Positions 1 through 9,149 of a stretch of 64,000 nt of DNA are shown here, one piece after another (position 1 is the stretch's first letter; each line of letters begins with the position of its first letter). The translations under genes were made by a program, and so were the position numbers. Source of the DNA: an uncultured Bacilli bacterium (lineage in GTDB: Bacteria > Bacillota_I > Bacilli_A > RF39 > UBA660); assembly GCA_934155645.1 (NCBI GenBank), contig CAKPHC010000003.1, positions 62,001 through 126,000 on the forward strand, in the 5' to 3' direction. Below the pieces are notes generated by a model. The model was not told the DNA's origin and searched no databases. It saw nothing but the letters and a program-made list of their open reading frames with translations.

Positions 1-1
1 A

Positions 2-361
2 AAATTAATTGGTTATAGTACTACCGATGAATCCAATCTTGCTAGATTTGACCCAACTTATGAAAATAGTGAATTTATAAAAAGCATGAAAATATCTAGT
101 AAAGGTTTCTATGCTTATGCCAAAGTAATAGAAGACATTAAAATAAAACAACTAATTGACTTAGTAGATAAGAAAATAAATGAAGCAATAGATGACATTT
201 TAAATGCTAAATTTGATATTAATCCAAAAAGAGTAGGCGGAGAAAATATTGGATGTAGTTTCTGCAAGTTTAAAGATATTTGTTATATGAAAGAAGAAGA
301 CATAATAAACTTAAAAGAATATAAAGATTTTAGCTTTCTAGGAGGTGATATTAATGCCTAA
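2..361 (+). CDS. addB: AddB (RexB) nuclease/helicase subunit, C-terminal part
   Basis: This is the C-terminal end of a gene that begins before the window; the reading frame is open from base 2. The tail contains G-C-S-F-C-K-F-K-D-I-C, the C-x2-C-x5-C end of the four-cysteine iron-sulfur cluster that staples the AddB nuclease domain (known for the family). AddB pairs with AddA to process DNA double-strand breaks for RecA loading. The stop codon overlaps the start of addA, so the two are translationally coupled. Only about 119 residues are visible; the helicase-like part and the main nuclease residues lie outside. The adjoining addA makes the assignment firm. Confidence 0.88.
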   Translation, partial: KLIGYSTTDESNLARFDPTYENSEFIKSMKISSKGFYAYAKVIEDIKIKQLIDLVDKKINEAIDDILNAKFDINPKRVGGENIGCSFCKFKDICYMKEEDIINLKEYKDFSFLGGDINA

Positions 362-3300
362 TTGGACAAAGGAACAACAAGAAGCAATAGATAAAGAAGG
401 TACTAATATCATAGTATCCGCAGGTGCTGGAAGTGGTAAAACCGCAGTACTATCAGAACGTGTTTTAAGGAAACTAAAAGACGGTGTAAATGTTAATGAA
501 TTATTAATTCTAACTTTTACTAAAGCTGCAGCATTCGAAATGAAAGAACGTATTAGAAAAAAAATAAGTAAAGAACCATCTTTATCTAAGCAATTAGAAT
601 ATATAGATGCTAGTTACATAACTACTTTTGATAGCTATGCTTTATCAGTAGTTAAAAAATATCACTATTTACTAAACGTTTCTAAAAACGTATCAATAGT
701 AGATGCCAGTATCATTTATCTAGAAAAAAATAAAATAATAGATGACATATTTGATGAACTATATAAATTTGGTGACTCTAACTTCTTAAAACTAATTAAT
801 GATTTTTGTACTAAAGATGATAATGATATAAAAAAATATATAATAACTATTTCTAGTAAACTAGATTTAAAATATGATAAAGAAGAATATTTAGATAAAT
901 ACTTAAAAGACCAATTCGATAATCAAAAAATAACTAGAGATATAAATCTATTTACTAATTTAATTCTAGAAAAAGTAGATGAGATAAACCTTTCTTTAAA
1001 AGCCTTGGAATCATTTGTTGATAGTGATTACTTAGATAACGTTTATTCTGTTTTAAATAACCTACTTAACAGTGAAACTTATGATGAAATTAAATCATCA
1101 TTTCCTATAAAACTTCCTAACTTACCAAAAGGTAGTGAAGATACAGCCAAAAATATTAAAGATGAAATAAGCTCATCATTAAAAGAAATAGATTCAGTTT
1201 TAACTTTTGATAATATCTCTGATATTGAAACATCAATTTTATCAACTAAAGACTATGTTGATGTAATTATTCGTATTATTAAAGAACTAGATAAGCGATT
1301 AAATAATTATAAAAATAAAAATGATTTATATGAATTTACTGATATAAGTAAAATGGCTATTAAAATAGTTAAAGAAAATGTAGAAGTAAGAAACGAATTA
1401 AAATATCATTTTAAAGAAATAATGATTGATGAATATCAAGATACTAGTGATCTACAAGAAGACTTTATCTCGTTAATAGAGAACAACAATGTCTACATGG
1501 TAGGAGATATTAAGCAATCTATATATCGTTTTAGAAATGCTAACCCATATATATTTAAAAACAAATATGATAATTACTCTAAATTAATGGGTGGATATAA
1601 AATTGATTTAGTAAAGAATTTCCGTTCTAGGATGGAAGTATTAGATAATATAAATCTTGTATTTAACTTAATCATGGATGACAATATTGGAGGAGCCGAC
1701 TATAAAAGTACCCATCAAATGGTCTTTGGTAATAATACTTATATTGAAAGCGGTTCTACTAGTCAAAGTAATGACTTTGAAATATTAAACTATGAATACC
1801 CTAAAGGATTTGAATTCTCTAAAGAAGAAATAGAAATATTTACGATTGCAAATGACATAAAAGACAAAATAAACAATAAATATCAAGTCTTTGATAAAGA
1901 TAAATGTATTTTAAGAGACATCACATATAATGATTTCGTAATTCTAATGGACAGAACTTCTAAATTTGATTTATATAAAAAGATATTTGGATACTTAAAA
2001 ATACCTTTAACTAAATATACAGACACTTCTATTACTAATGAATCTGATACAGCCATCATAAAAAATATCATATCATTAATAATTAATACTTATCAAAACA
2101 ACTATTCAACCGAGTTTAAATATAGCTTTACAAGTATTGCTAGAAGTTTCCTATTTAATTATTCGGACCAAGAAATATTTGATTACTTAAATAACAACAA
2201 CTACAAAGATAGTTCTATTATGAAAATAATTATGGAATTAATTCCTGACTATGAAGTATTAACACCAAGAGAATTACTAGAACTTATCATAGATAAATTT
2301 GAAATCTATGAACACTTAAACTTAGTAGGTGATATTACCAGCAGGATGACAAGGTACGAATACTTAATTAATATAAGTACTAACTTATCAAGTGTTGGAT
2401 ACTCAATTATAGATTTTTACAACTACTTAGATACTTTAATCGAAGACAATTACGATATAAAAATAAGTATGAACGAAGATAGTAGTGACAGTGTTAAGAT
2501 AATGACTATTCACAAATCTAAAGGACTAGAATATCATATTTGTTACTATTCAGGACTTTATGCTAAATTTAATATCAGTGATTTAAAAGAAAAATTCCTA
2601 TTTGATAATAAGTATGGAATTATTACTCCTTACTTTAAAGAAGGCATTTCTAACACAATATACAAGTACTTATTAAAAGAAGATTACTTAAAAGAAGAAA
2701 TAAGCGAAAAAATACGTCTTTTCTATGTAGCATTAACAAGAGCTAAAGAGAAGATGATATTAGTAGGAGAATTTACTTGTGAAGATAGTGAAATAGTTGA
2801 AATACTAAGTGATAGTCAAAAGAAAAAATATCGTTCTTTTAAAGATATGTTACAAAGTATTTATCCAGAAGTTAAAGACTATATTAAAAAAGTTAATCTG
2901 GAAGATTTAGGACTAACTAAGGAATATAACATGATAAGAAAAAGTAATTATGAACAATATATAAATTCTAATACAGATAAATTATGCTTCTATAATATTA
3001 CAGTTTCTAATAACGAAGTTATATCCAATCATTACTCAAAAGTAGTAAATAAAATTATAGATAAAAATACTATTGATAAAATGGCATTTGGTGAATACAT
3101 GCATTACTTGTTAGAAATAATTGACTTTAAGAATCCTCAATTAGATTTAATCAATGAAAAATATCGTAGTTTTATTACTAATTTCTTAAATTCAGGACTA
3201 GATTTAAAAAGTGCTAAAATATATAAAGAATATGAATTTGTTACTGAAGAAAGTCATGGAATAATAGATTTACTACTTGAGTATGAAAACGAAGTAATTA

Positions 3301-3452
3301 TAGTAGACTACAAACTTAAAAATATAGATGATAATGCTTATAATGACCAATTAAAAGGATACAAAACTTATATTCAAAATAAACTAAATAAAAATGTAAC
3401 AGTATACTTGTATTCAATTATAGATAGTAATCTAGTAAAGAAGAGTCTTTAA
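354..3452 (+). CDS. addA: AddA helicase-nuclease subunit
   Basis: UvrD-like superfamily 1 helicase with a C-terminal RecB-type nuclease, the partner of AddB in double-strand-break repair. Visible motifs: Walker A SAGAGSGKT at residues about 22-30, motif Ia LTFTKAAA, Walker B-type MIDEYQDTSDLQ, DIKQSIYRFRNANP, motif V MTIHKSKGLEYH and motif VI RLFYVALTRAKEK. The C-terminal nuclease shows GIIDLLLEY...VDYK...QLKGYK. At 1032 residues it is somewhat shorter than the usual ~1200. I chose ATG at 354 because AGGAGGTGAT (340-349) lies just upstream; an in-frame GTG at 345 falls inside that ribosome site. It overlaps addB by 8 bases. Confidence 0.95.
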   Translation: MPNWTKEQQEAIDKEGTNIIVSAGAGSGKTAVLSERVLRKLKDGVNVNELLILTFTKAAAFEMKERIRKKISKEPSLSKQLEYIDASYITTFDSYALSVVKKYHYLLNVSKNVSIVDASIIYLEKNKIIDDIFDELYKFGDSNFLKLINDFCTKDDNDIKKYIITISSKLDLKYDKEEYLDKYLKDQFDNQKITRDINLFTNLILEKVDEINLSLKALESFVDSDYLDNVYSVLNNLLNSETYDEIKSSFPIKLPNLPKGSEDTAKNIKDEISSSLKEIDSVLTFDNISDIETSILSTKDYVDVIIRIIKELDKRLNNYKNKNDLYEFTDISKMAIKIVKENVEVRNELKYHFKEIMIDEYQDTSDLQEDFISLIENNNVYMVGDIKQSIYRFRNANPYIFKNKYDNYSKLMGGYKIDLVKNFRSRMEVLDNINLVFNLIMDDNIGGADYKSTHQMVFGNNTYIESGSTSQSNDFEILNYEYPKGFEFSKEEIEIFTIANDIKDKINNKYQVFDKDKCILRDITYNDFVILMDRTSKFDLYKKIFGYLKIPLTKYTDTSITNESDTAIIKNIISLIINTYQNNYSTEFKYSFTSIARSFLFNYSDQEIFDYLNNNNYKDSSIMKIIMELIPDYEVLTPRELLELIIDKFEIYEHLNLVGDITSRMTRYEYLINISTNLSSVGYSIIDFYNYLDTLIEDNYDIKISMNEDSSDSVKIMTIHKSKGLEYHICYYSGLYAKFNISDLKEKFLFDNKYGIITPYFKEGISNTIYKYLLKEDYLKEEISEKIRLFYVALTRAKEKMILVGEFTCEDSEIVEILSDSQKKKYRSFKDMLQSIYPEVKDYIKKVNLEDLGLTKEYNMIRKSNYEQYINSNTDKLCFYNITVSNNEVISNHYSKVVNKIIDKNTIDKMAFGEYMHYLLEIIDFKNPQLDLINEKYRSFITNFLNSGLDLKSAKIYKEYEFVTEESHGIIDLLLEYENEVIIVDYKLKNIDDNAYNDQLKGYKTYIQNKLNKNVTVYLYSIIDSNLVKKSL

Positions 3453-3465
3453 TTAGACTCTTTTT
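3441..3465 (+). terminator. Intrinsic terminator of addBA
   Basis: Inverted repeat AGAGTCT / AGACTCT around a 6-base loop followed by five T residues. It overlaps the addA stop codon. Confidence 0.85.
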
Positions 3466-3541
3466 ACATGATTGAATTTAATTTTCAATCCGTTAAATTG
3501 ACTTAGATATAAGAATATGATAGATTTATGATATAAAATAA

Positions 3542-3570
3542 TTGACAAAGAATAAAAAAGATAGTATAAC
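3542..3570 (+). promoter_or_regulatory. Sigma-A promoter of the pyrophosphatase gene
   Basis: TTGACA at 3542-3547, a 17-base spacer and TATAAC at 3565-3570, 30 bases before the start codon at 3600. Confidence 0.75.
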
Positions 3571-3599
3571 TACATAAGCTTAAAAAAGGGGAGAGAAGT

Positions 3600-5228
3600 A
3601 TGGAAAAAGTATACGTTTTTGGGCATAAAAAACCAGATACCGACTCAGTAGTAGCAGCAATAACCGCATCTTACTATATGAACGTAACACATAAAAATAT
3701 AAAAGCATCACCTAGAGTTTTGGGACACTTAAACAATGAAACTAAGTTTGTCCTTAAATACTTTAATATAGCATCTCCAAAATATTTAAACGATGTAAGA
3801 TTACAAATAAGAGATGTTAATTTTAAAAAAGATTACTATATAGATGAACATCGTTCAATCATGGAGTGTTACAAATACATGCTAGATAATAATACTAGTG
3901 GTGTACCTATAGTTGATAACGAACGTAATCTTTTAGGTATAGTAACATTAAAAGAAATTGCTAAAGAACTAATTAACGGTAACTTTGAATACTTACATAC
4001 TTCATACGATAATTTATTAAAGACACTTGATGCTAGAGAAGTACTAAAATTTGATGATGAAATTGAAGCTAATATAATGGCTGCATCATTTAGAAGTTCA
4101 ACTTTCCTAAACAATATAAAACTAGATAACAACACAGCCTTAATAGTAGGAGATCGTCATAGTATTATTGAATATGCTGTTATGTCCAAGGTAAAACTAA
4201 TTATTGTAGTAGGTAATGGTGAAATTAAATTAAGCCATTTAAAAATTGCCAAAGAAAATAAAGTAAATATTATTAAAACTCCTCTTAGTACTTTTGAAGT
4301 AACTAAATTAATTAATATGAGTAACTATATAAATACATTAAATATAAGACCTAACGCTGTTACCTTTAGTATGTTTGATTACCTTAGTGATTTTAATGAC
4401 ATAGCAAACAAAGTAAGACATACTAACTATCCAATAATAGATAAAGATAATAAATGCTTAGGTATGTTAAGAATTAATGACATCGTTGATAAAAAGAAGA
4501 AAAAAGTGATTCTTGTCGACCATAACGAAGAATCACAAAGTGTAGATGGATTGGATGAAGCAGAGATAATAGAAGTGATTGACCATCACAAATTAGGTAC
4601 TATTGCTACAACACTACCTATTAACTTTAGAAATATGGCAGTAGGAAGTACTAACACAATATTATATTTAATGTATAAAGAAAGAAATATTGATATCCCA
4701 CGTGATATAGCAGGACTTATGCTATCTGCAATTATATCAGACACATTACTACTTAAAAGTCCAACAACTACTAAAGTAGATAGAGAAGCAGTACTAGCAC
4801 TAGCAAACTACTTAGAAATAGATTACAAAGAATATGGTATTAAAATGTTTGAAGCAGGTAGTGAACTTAAAGATAAAACAAAAGAAGAAATCATTTATCA
4901 TGACTTTAAACTATTCCATGTAGAAGATAAACAAATTGGAGTAGGTCAAATATTTACAACAAGTTTTAATTATAACGAAAAAGATATTCTTGAATATCAA
5001 AAACTATTAGATACAATATCAGTTAATAATAATTACGTTATAGTAGCACTATTCATTACTGATATTATAAAAAATGGTTCTTATATAATTTACAATACTA
5101 AATCAGAATCTATAATGAGCGATGCATTTGGTATTGAGAATATAAAACAAGGAACTTATTTACAAGATGTAGTATCAAGAAAGAAACAAATGATTCCTCA
5201 AATGATCGAAGTGTTAGAAAATAGATAA
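3600..5228 (+). CDS. ppaC: Manganese-dependent inorganic pyrophosphatase with CBS/DRTGG regulatory domains
   Basis: Family II (DHH) pyrophosphatase, splitting pyrophosphate to two phosphates in the cytoplasm. The N-terminus has GHKKPDTDS, matching the metal-binding GHxxPDTD motif. The second half has VDHNE (about residues 306-310) and the DHH signature VIDHHKLG (about 326-333), followed by a DHHA2-type C-terminal region. About 230 residues are inserted between the first and second metal motifs and contain two CBS-like segments (DNNTSGVPIVDNERNLLGIVT; TNYPIIDKDNKCLGMLRI). At 542 residues this is the adenine-nucleotide-regulated CBS-PPase type, not the ~310-residue core enzyme. The ATG follows GGGGAGAG. 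Single gene with its own promoter. Confidence 0.93.
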   Translation: MEKVYVFGHKKPDTDSVVAAITASYYMNVTHKNIKASPRVLGHLNNETKFVLKYFNIASPKYLNDVRLQIRDVNFKKDYYIDEHRSIMECYKYMLDNNTSGVPIVDNERNLLGIVTLKEIAKELINGNFEYLHTSYDNLLKTLDAREVLKFDDEIEANIMAASFRSSTFLNNIKLDNNTALIVGDRHSIIEYAVMSKVKLIIVVGNGEIKLSHLKIAKENKVNIIKTPLSTFEVTKLINMSNYINTLNIRPNAVTFSMFDYLSDFNDIANKVRHTNYPIIDKDNKCLGMLRINDIVDKKKKKVILVDHNEESQSVDGLDEAEIIEVIDHHKLGTIATTLPINFRNMAVGSTNTILYLMYKERNIDIPRDIAGLMLSAIISDTLLLKSPTTTKVDREAVLALANYLEIDYKEYGIKMFEAGSELKDKTKEEIIYHDFKLFHVEDKQIGVGQIFTTSFNYNEKDILEYQKLLDTISVNNNYVIVALFITDIIKNGSYIIYNTKSESIMSDAFGIENIKQGTYLQDVVSRKKQMIPQMIEVLENR

Positions 5229-5241
5229 TCTAATACTTTTT

Positions 5242-5589
5242 TTATAAAAAGAAATTAGGTGTATTATTATAATTATTTAAGTTAGAAGTACTAGTATTAC
5301 TTGTATTATTTATATTATTTGCATTATTTGTATTATTATTTACAACTCTTGTAGTATTACTATCATCATCTTTTATTGCACCCATTATTTTAAATACAGT
5401 CTTAGTATTATTCCAAATAGGTTTAACTTGATAAAAAACAGGGATTGCTTGATTAATTATATTTAAGGTTTTTTGGGTATTATTTAAAAGACTAGACCAA
5501 TTAAATTTGCCTTTTAAAGAAGAAAATAATCCTGCTTTATAAGGCATTCCTCCATAAGGATAGAAAGCATTATAACCATTATTAAACAT
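5242..5589 (-). CDS. YqfQ/VrrA-like small protein (spore-associated family)
   Basis: 115 residues. The N-terminus is rich in Gly, Tyr and Phe; the middle (about 30-75) contains the pattern LLNNTQKTLNIINQAIPV followed by YQVKPIWNNTKTVFKIM, which resembles the conserved core of the Bacillus YqfQ/VrrA-like family. The tail is an Asn/Thr/Ser low-complexity stretch of about 35 residues. The start has a strong ribosome site (AAGGAGG on the minus strand). The gene is convergent with the pyrophosphatase gene and divergent from the pilus genes. The family assignment rests on pattern recall only. A possible spore or coat role follows from the Bacillus family and is inference. Confidence 0.55.
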   Translation of the reverse strand: MFNNGYNAFYPYGGMPYKAGLFSSLKGKFNWSSLLNNTQKTLNIINQAIPVFYQVKPIWNNTKTVFKIMGAIKDDDSNTTRVVNNNTNNANNINNTSNTSTSNLNNYNNTPNFFL

Positions 5590-5631
5590 GATATCCTCCT
5601 TTACATTATTATATGAATTAACTAAAAAATG

Positions 5632-5660
5632 TTTAAAATTATCTTAAGGTATGCTATAAT
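5632..5660 (+). promoter_or_regulatory. Extended -10 promoter of the pilC-pilD operon
   Basis: TTTAAA, a 17-base spacer and TGC-TATAAT ending at 5660, 30 bases upstream of the ATG at 5691. The extended TGN element suggests dependence on a strong -10 with a weak -35. Confidence 0.65.
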
Positions 5661-5690
5661 CTTTTTAGAATAGATAAGAGGGGATAGCTA

Positions 5691-7112
5691 ATGAAGAACG
5701 TATTGATGTTTCCAATAACAATTTTGAAATATGCTAAAAAAGGTGTTAGTTATCTTTTTGGAGGTAATAAAAATTTAAATTCCTCAGCACCTAAAGTAAA
5801 AAAATTAGATGGTGCTGCACTAGACAAGGAATTAGCACGTGTTAAAACTGAAAGTACAGAATTTAAAAGAGAAGAACAAGATATTACTGAAAAAGAAAAA
5901 AGAGCAAAATTACAATCTTATAGATATGTTGTAAGAAGTTCTAACGGAAGTATTGTAAAAGGAATATTTGATGCTGAAAATGAAGATGCTGTAAGAATAT
6001 TCTTAACTAATGAAGGCAATGAGATTTTAAGTATCAGTAAAAGGGCTAAATGGGATATAGATGTTAACTTTGGTAGTAAAGTTAAGAAAGGTGATTTATC
6101 TTTTTCACTTACCCAATTAGCGACTTATATAAAAGCGGGAATACCATTAATTGATTCAATGCGTATTTTGGCAAGACAAACATCTAAACCTCAATTACGT
6201 AGAATTTATGATAGAGTTGTTTATGAATTAGTAATTGGATGTAGTTTTTCTACTGCTCTAGAACGTCAAGGTGATGCTTTCCCTAGACTTTTGATAAACA
6301 TGGTTAAAACATCAGAAATGACAGGAGATTTAGCAGGTACTTTGGAAGAAATGGCTGAATATTATACTCAAACAGAGAGATCAAGAAAACAAATGATGTC
6401 AGCTTTGATATACCCAGCAGTAATCTTTACAGTAGCAGTTGGGGCTGTAATATTCATAGTAATGTTTGTAGTGCCCCAATTTGTAGACATGTTTGCAAGT
6501 AATAATGCTAAACTTCCAGCAATTACTGTATTCGTTATTAATATGAGTAGTTTCTTGGCTAACTATTGGTGGGTTCTAGCGCTTGTAATTATTATTGTAT
6601 TAATCGTTTATCGTTGGTTATTTAAAAACGTTAGAGCATTTAGAAAAGCAATGCAAACTTTTTATATGAAATTACCAGTTATCGGTAATGTTATTATCTA
6701 TAATGAAGTAGCAAACTTAGCAAGAACTTTTGCATCCCTATTAAGTCACAGTGTATTTATCACTGACAGTATGGAAATATTAAGTCAAATATCATCAAAT
6801 GAAGTTTATAAAGAAATAATTAACAGAACTTTGATTGGACTTAGTAAAGGTGCCAAAATAAGTGAAAGTTTTAAAGGTGAGTGGGCTTTTCCAGTAGTAG
6901 CATATGAAATGTTAGTAACAGGTGAATCAACTGGTCAATTAGCAACCATGATGGAGAAAGTTGCTGAACACTACCAAGGATTACATGCTAATGCGGTAAC
7001 AACTATTAAAAGTTTAATTGAACCAATTATTATATGTTTCTTAGCAGTAGCAGTTGGTTTCATAATAATGTCAATTATTTTACCAATGTTTGATTTGTAT
7101 GGACAGTTATAG
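5691..7112 (+). CDS. Type II secretion / type IV pilus platform protein (PilC/GspF/ComGB family)
   Basis: Polytopic inner-membrane platform that links the assembly ATPase to the pilus or pseudopilus base. Two copies of the T2SSF domain are visible. The first (from about residue 140) has LATYIKAGIPLIDSMRIL, MVKTSEMTGDLAGTLEEMA and a membrane span IYPAVIFTVAVGAVIFIVMF. The second has ARTFASLLSHSVFITDSMEI, MLVTGESTGQLATMMEKVA and a C-terminal span. An additional span lies near 285-310. At 473 residues it is longer than the usual ~400 because of an N-terminal extension of roughly 80 charged residues before the SYRYVVRSSNG element. It is followed 8 bases later by the prepilin peptidase gene. No pilB or pilT homologue is in the window. 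Confidence 0.9.
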   Translation: MKNVLMFPITILKYAKKGVSYLFGGNKNLNSSAPKVKKLDGAALDKELARVKTESTEFKREEQDITEKEKRAKLQSYRYVVRSSNGSIVKGIFDAENEDAVRIFLTNEGNEILSISKRAKWDIDVNFGSKVKKGDLSFSLTQLATYIKAGIPLIDSMRILARQTSKPQLRRIYDRVVYELVIGCSFSTALERQGDAFPRLLINMVKTSEMTGDLAGTLEEMAEYYTQTERSRKQMMSALIYPAVIFTVAVGAVIFIVMFVVPQFVDMFASNNAKLPAITVFVINMSSFLANYWWVLALVIIIVLIVYRWLFKNVRAFRKAMQTFYMKLPVIGNVIIYNEVANLARTFASLLSHSVFITDSMEILSQISSNEVYKEIINRTLIGLSKGAKISESFKGEWAFPVVAYEMLVTGESTGQLATMMEKVAEHYQGLHANAVTTIKSLIEPIIICFLAVAVGFIIMSIILPMFDLYGQL

Positions 7113-7120
7113 GAGTAGTT

Positions 7121-7882
7121 ATGGAGATAGTATATACAATATTAATGTTAATAATTGGTTGCATATTTGGTTCGTTCTTTAACGTAGTAGGGTACAGAGT
7201 TCCTAAAGGTTTATCAATAGTATCACCAGGGAGCTTCTGTCCTAAATGTAATCACAATTTAAAATGGTATGAATTAATACCAGTATTCTCATATATAATT
7301 CAAAAAGGTAAATGTAGGTCTTGCCATGAGAAAATATCTTTAATTTATCCAATTATAGAATTAACTACCGGTGTTTTATTTGCTGTATCATATTTTGTTT
7401 TTGGATTCAGTTATGATTTGATATTAGCTCTTATAGTAGCGTCATTTCTAGTAATTGTAATAGTAAGCGATATTAACTATTTAGTTATTCCAGACGAAGT
7501 AACATTATTCTTTTCTATATTAGTAATTGCAGTAAAGATAGCTGGTGAAGGAATAAAAGTAGCATCTTTATCTGTATTATCAGGATTAGGAATGTTTGTC
7601 TTAATGTACTTATTTATGTTATTGGGAAATTTCCTTTTCAAAAAAGAGAGCCTAGGTGGAGGAGATGTAAAGTTAATGTTCTTCGTTGGTATTGTTCTAG
7701 GACCAATCTTAGGAACCTTTACAATATTCTTATCATCTTTAATTGCATTTCCTTTATCTCTAATTATATATCTTAAGGATAAAGATAATGTTATTCCATT
7801 TGGACCGTTCATTTTAATTGCAGCGTTTACTATTATCTTATTTCAAATACCTGCAATTGATATCCTAGAATTACTTAGATAA
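7121..7882 (+). CDS. Prepilin leader peptidase / N-methyltransferase (PilD/ComC)
   Basis: Membrane aspartyl peptidase (A24) that cleaves type IV prepilin leaders after Gly and methylates the new N-terminus. The N-terminal half has GSFFNVVGYRVP and the zinc-binding pair CPKC / CRSC, so it is the complete bifunctional type. The catalytic aspartates are in SDINYLVIPDE and in GGGDVKL. About eight hydrophobic spans are seen over 253 residues. It is encoded directly behind the PilC-like gene, which implies a joint role. The pilin-like protein at 44275 is a possible substrate elsewhere in the window. Confidence 0.93.
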   Translation: MEIVYTILMLIIGCIFGSFFNVVGYRVPKGLSIVSPGSFCPKCNHNLKWYELIPVFSYIIQKGKCRSCHEKISLIYPIIELTTGVLFAVSYFVFGFSYDLILALIVASFLVIVIVSDINYLVIPDEVTLFFSILVIAVKIAGEGIKVASLSVLSGLGMFVLMYLFMLLGNFLFKKESLGGGDVKLMFFVGIVLGPILGTFTIFLSSLIAFPLSLIIYLKDKDNVIPFGPFILIAAFTIILFQIPAIDILELLR

Positions 7883-7883
7883 T

Positions 7884-7912
7884 GTAAAGCAACCTTAAAA
7901 GTTGTCTTTTTA
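7884..7912 (+). terminator. Terminator of the pilC-pilD operon
   Basis: AAAGCAAC / GTTGTCTTT with one bulged base, followed by a T-rich stretch. It is similar in design to the hairpin behind ylbE at 40737. Confidence 0.6.
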
Positions 7913-8004
7913 AATTGTAGAAATAACTGAAGGAGATGCACTAGCTCTAATCCATATGTTATTAAGATAAATTACATGTTAAACTAAGATATAAATAAAA
8001 GGTC

Positions 8005-8033
8005 TTGGAGATTTTTTTTTTAAATGATATAAT
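8005..8033 (+). promoter_or_regulatory. Extended -10 promoter of dnaI
   Basis: TTGGAG, a 17-base spacer and TGA-TATAAT ending at 8033. The stretch from 7913 to 8004 holds no gene that I can support. Confidence 0.6.
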
Positions 8034-8053
8034 CTTCTTGTGGTGGTGATATT

Positions 8054-8947
8054 ATGATAGGTATAAATGATTTAGTAAAAACTAATAGCAATCAAGACTT
8101 AAAATTAAAACAAGAATATATAAAAGCTTTAGAAGATAAAGACTTTAAAGAACTTGTAAACGCTATTAAAATTGATGATGAATTACTTATGAAATATACT
8201 TCTAGATTACAGGAATCTGCTATAGAATTTCATAATTGTAGAAATTGCAAGAGTCTAAAAGAGTGTAAGAATAAAATAAAAGGCTTTGCATTAGTGCCTA
8301 AGCAAGATGAAAAAAGAGTTATTTTTACTTATTGTGCGTGTCATTATACCGTTAACGAGTCATATCATAGTAACGTAGAATTATTTGATATACCACAAGC
8401 TATAAAAAATGCTAGTCTTAAAGATTTATATAAAGATAAAAATAGAATAGAAGTAATTAAAAAGATGAAATCATACTTAACCAATTACTTTGGCAATCGT
8501 GAGAAAGCCATCTATTTACACGGAAGTTTTGGTTCGGGTAAAACTTATCTAATTGCAGCCTTATTAAATGAACTTGCAAAAAAAGATGTTAAAGGTATAG
8601 TAATTCATTTACCAGAATTTATAAGAGGATTAAAAGAATCATTTTCAAGTAATTATGGTGAACGTTATGAATCAATAAAAAAAGTACCAGTATTATTAAT
8701 AGATGATATAGGAGCTGAATACTTAACTAGTTGGTCTAGAGATGAAGTATTAGAACCAATTCTTCAATATAGGATGGATGAAAACCTAGCAACGTTCTTT
8801 ACTTCTAACTTCACTATTGAAGAATTAGAAAAACATTTAGCAGTAACATCTAGTAGTATTGATAAAGTAAAAGCTAAAAGAATAATTGAACGAATTAAAC
8901 AATTAAGTGAACCTTATGAACTAGTTAGTAAAAATTATCGAGAATAA
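8054..8947 (+). CDS. dnaI: Helicase loader DnaI (primosomal AAA+ ATPase)
   Basis: Loads the replicative helicase at origins and restart sites. The N-terminal part (residues 1-110) has cysteine clusters (NCRNCKSLKEC, YCACHY) consistent with the zinc-binding helicase-interaction domain of DnaI. The AAA+ domain follows, with Walker A HGSFGSGKT (about 156-164), Walker B VLLIDDIGAE (about 213-222) and sensor 1 ATFFTSNF. The 297-residue length is close to the B. subtilis protein (311). The gene lies immediately upstream of the infC operon, a neighbourhood shared with Bacillus, although dnaB and thrS are missing here. The ribosome site is GGTGGTGAT before the ATG. Confidence 0.92.
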   Translation: MIGINDLVKTNSNQDLKLKQEYIKALEDKDFKELVNAIKIDDELLMKYTSRLQESAIEFHNCRNCKSLKECKNKIKGFALVPKQDEKRVIFTYCACHYTVNESYHSNVELFDIPQAIKNASLKDLYKDKNRIEVIKKMKSYLTNYFGNREKAIYLHGSFGSGKTYLIAALLNELAKKDVKGIVIHLPEFIRGLKESFSSNYGERYESIKKVPVLLIDDIGAEYLTSWSRDEVLEPILQYRMDENLATFFTSNFTIEELEKHLAVTSSSIDKVKAKRIIERIKQLSEPYELVSKNYRE

Positions 8948-8961
8948 ATATCAAATAATTG

Positions 8962-8990
8962 TTGACATATAAGACTTTTTGCCTTATAAT
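8962..8990 (+). promoter_or_regulatory. Consensus sigma-A promoter of the infC operon
   Basis: TTGACA at 8962-8967, exactly 17 bases, then TATAAT at 8985-8990. Both hexamers match the consensus, as expected for a highly expressed ribosomal operon. Confidence 0.9.
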
Positions 8991-8996
8991 CTAGAA

Positions 8997-9128
8997 CGTA
9001 AACATGAAAAAGGAAAGCGATGTACCTACATCCACCTGATTAGCGAGTAGCAATAGGTAAAGAGCCAAAGTAAAATATTTAATATTTTTGTATGGTTTGA
9101 TAGTAGGTATATTATACCTACTTTTTTA
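8997..9128 (+). promoter_or_regulatory. Leader attenuator of infC-rpmI-rplT (L20-leader type)
   Basis: About 130 bases of leader end in an intrinsic terminator (AGTAGGTA / TACCTACT followed by seven T) at 9102-9128, before the infC ribosome site. An upstream UACCUAC (9023-9029) can pair with UAGGUA at 9054-9059 or, alternatively, with the 5' arm of the terminator (GUAGGUA, 9103-9109). That gives a terminator/antiterminator switch. In B. subtilis this operon is attenuated by L20 binding its leader; the same role here is inferred from position. Confidence 0.75.
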
Positions 9129-9149
9129 TATTTAATGGAGGTGTTTTAT

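Noticed and set aside
9004..9039. An 11-codon ORF (MKKESDVPTST) at the start of the infC leader, as a possible leader peptide
   Set aside because: No ribosome site; the ATG is only about seven bases from the predicted transcript start, and the same bases take part in the leader pairing.
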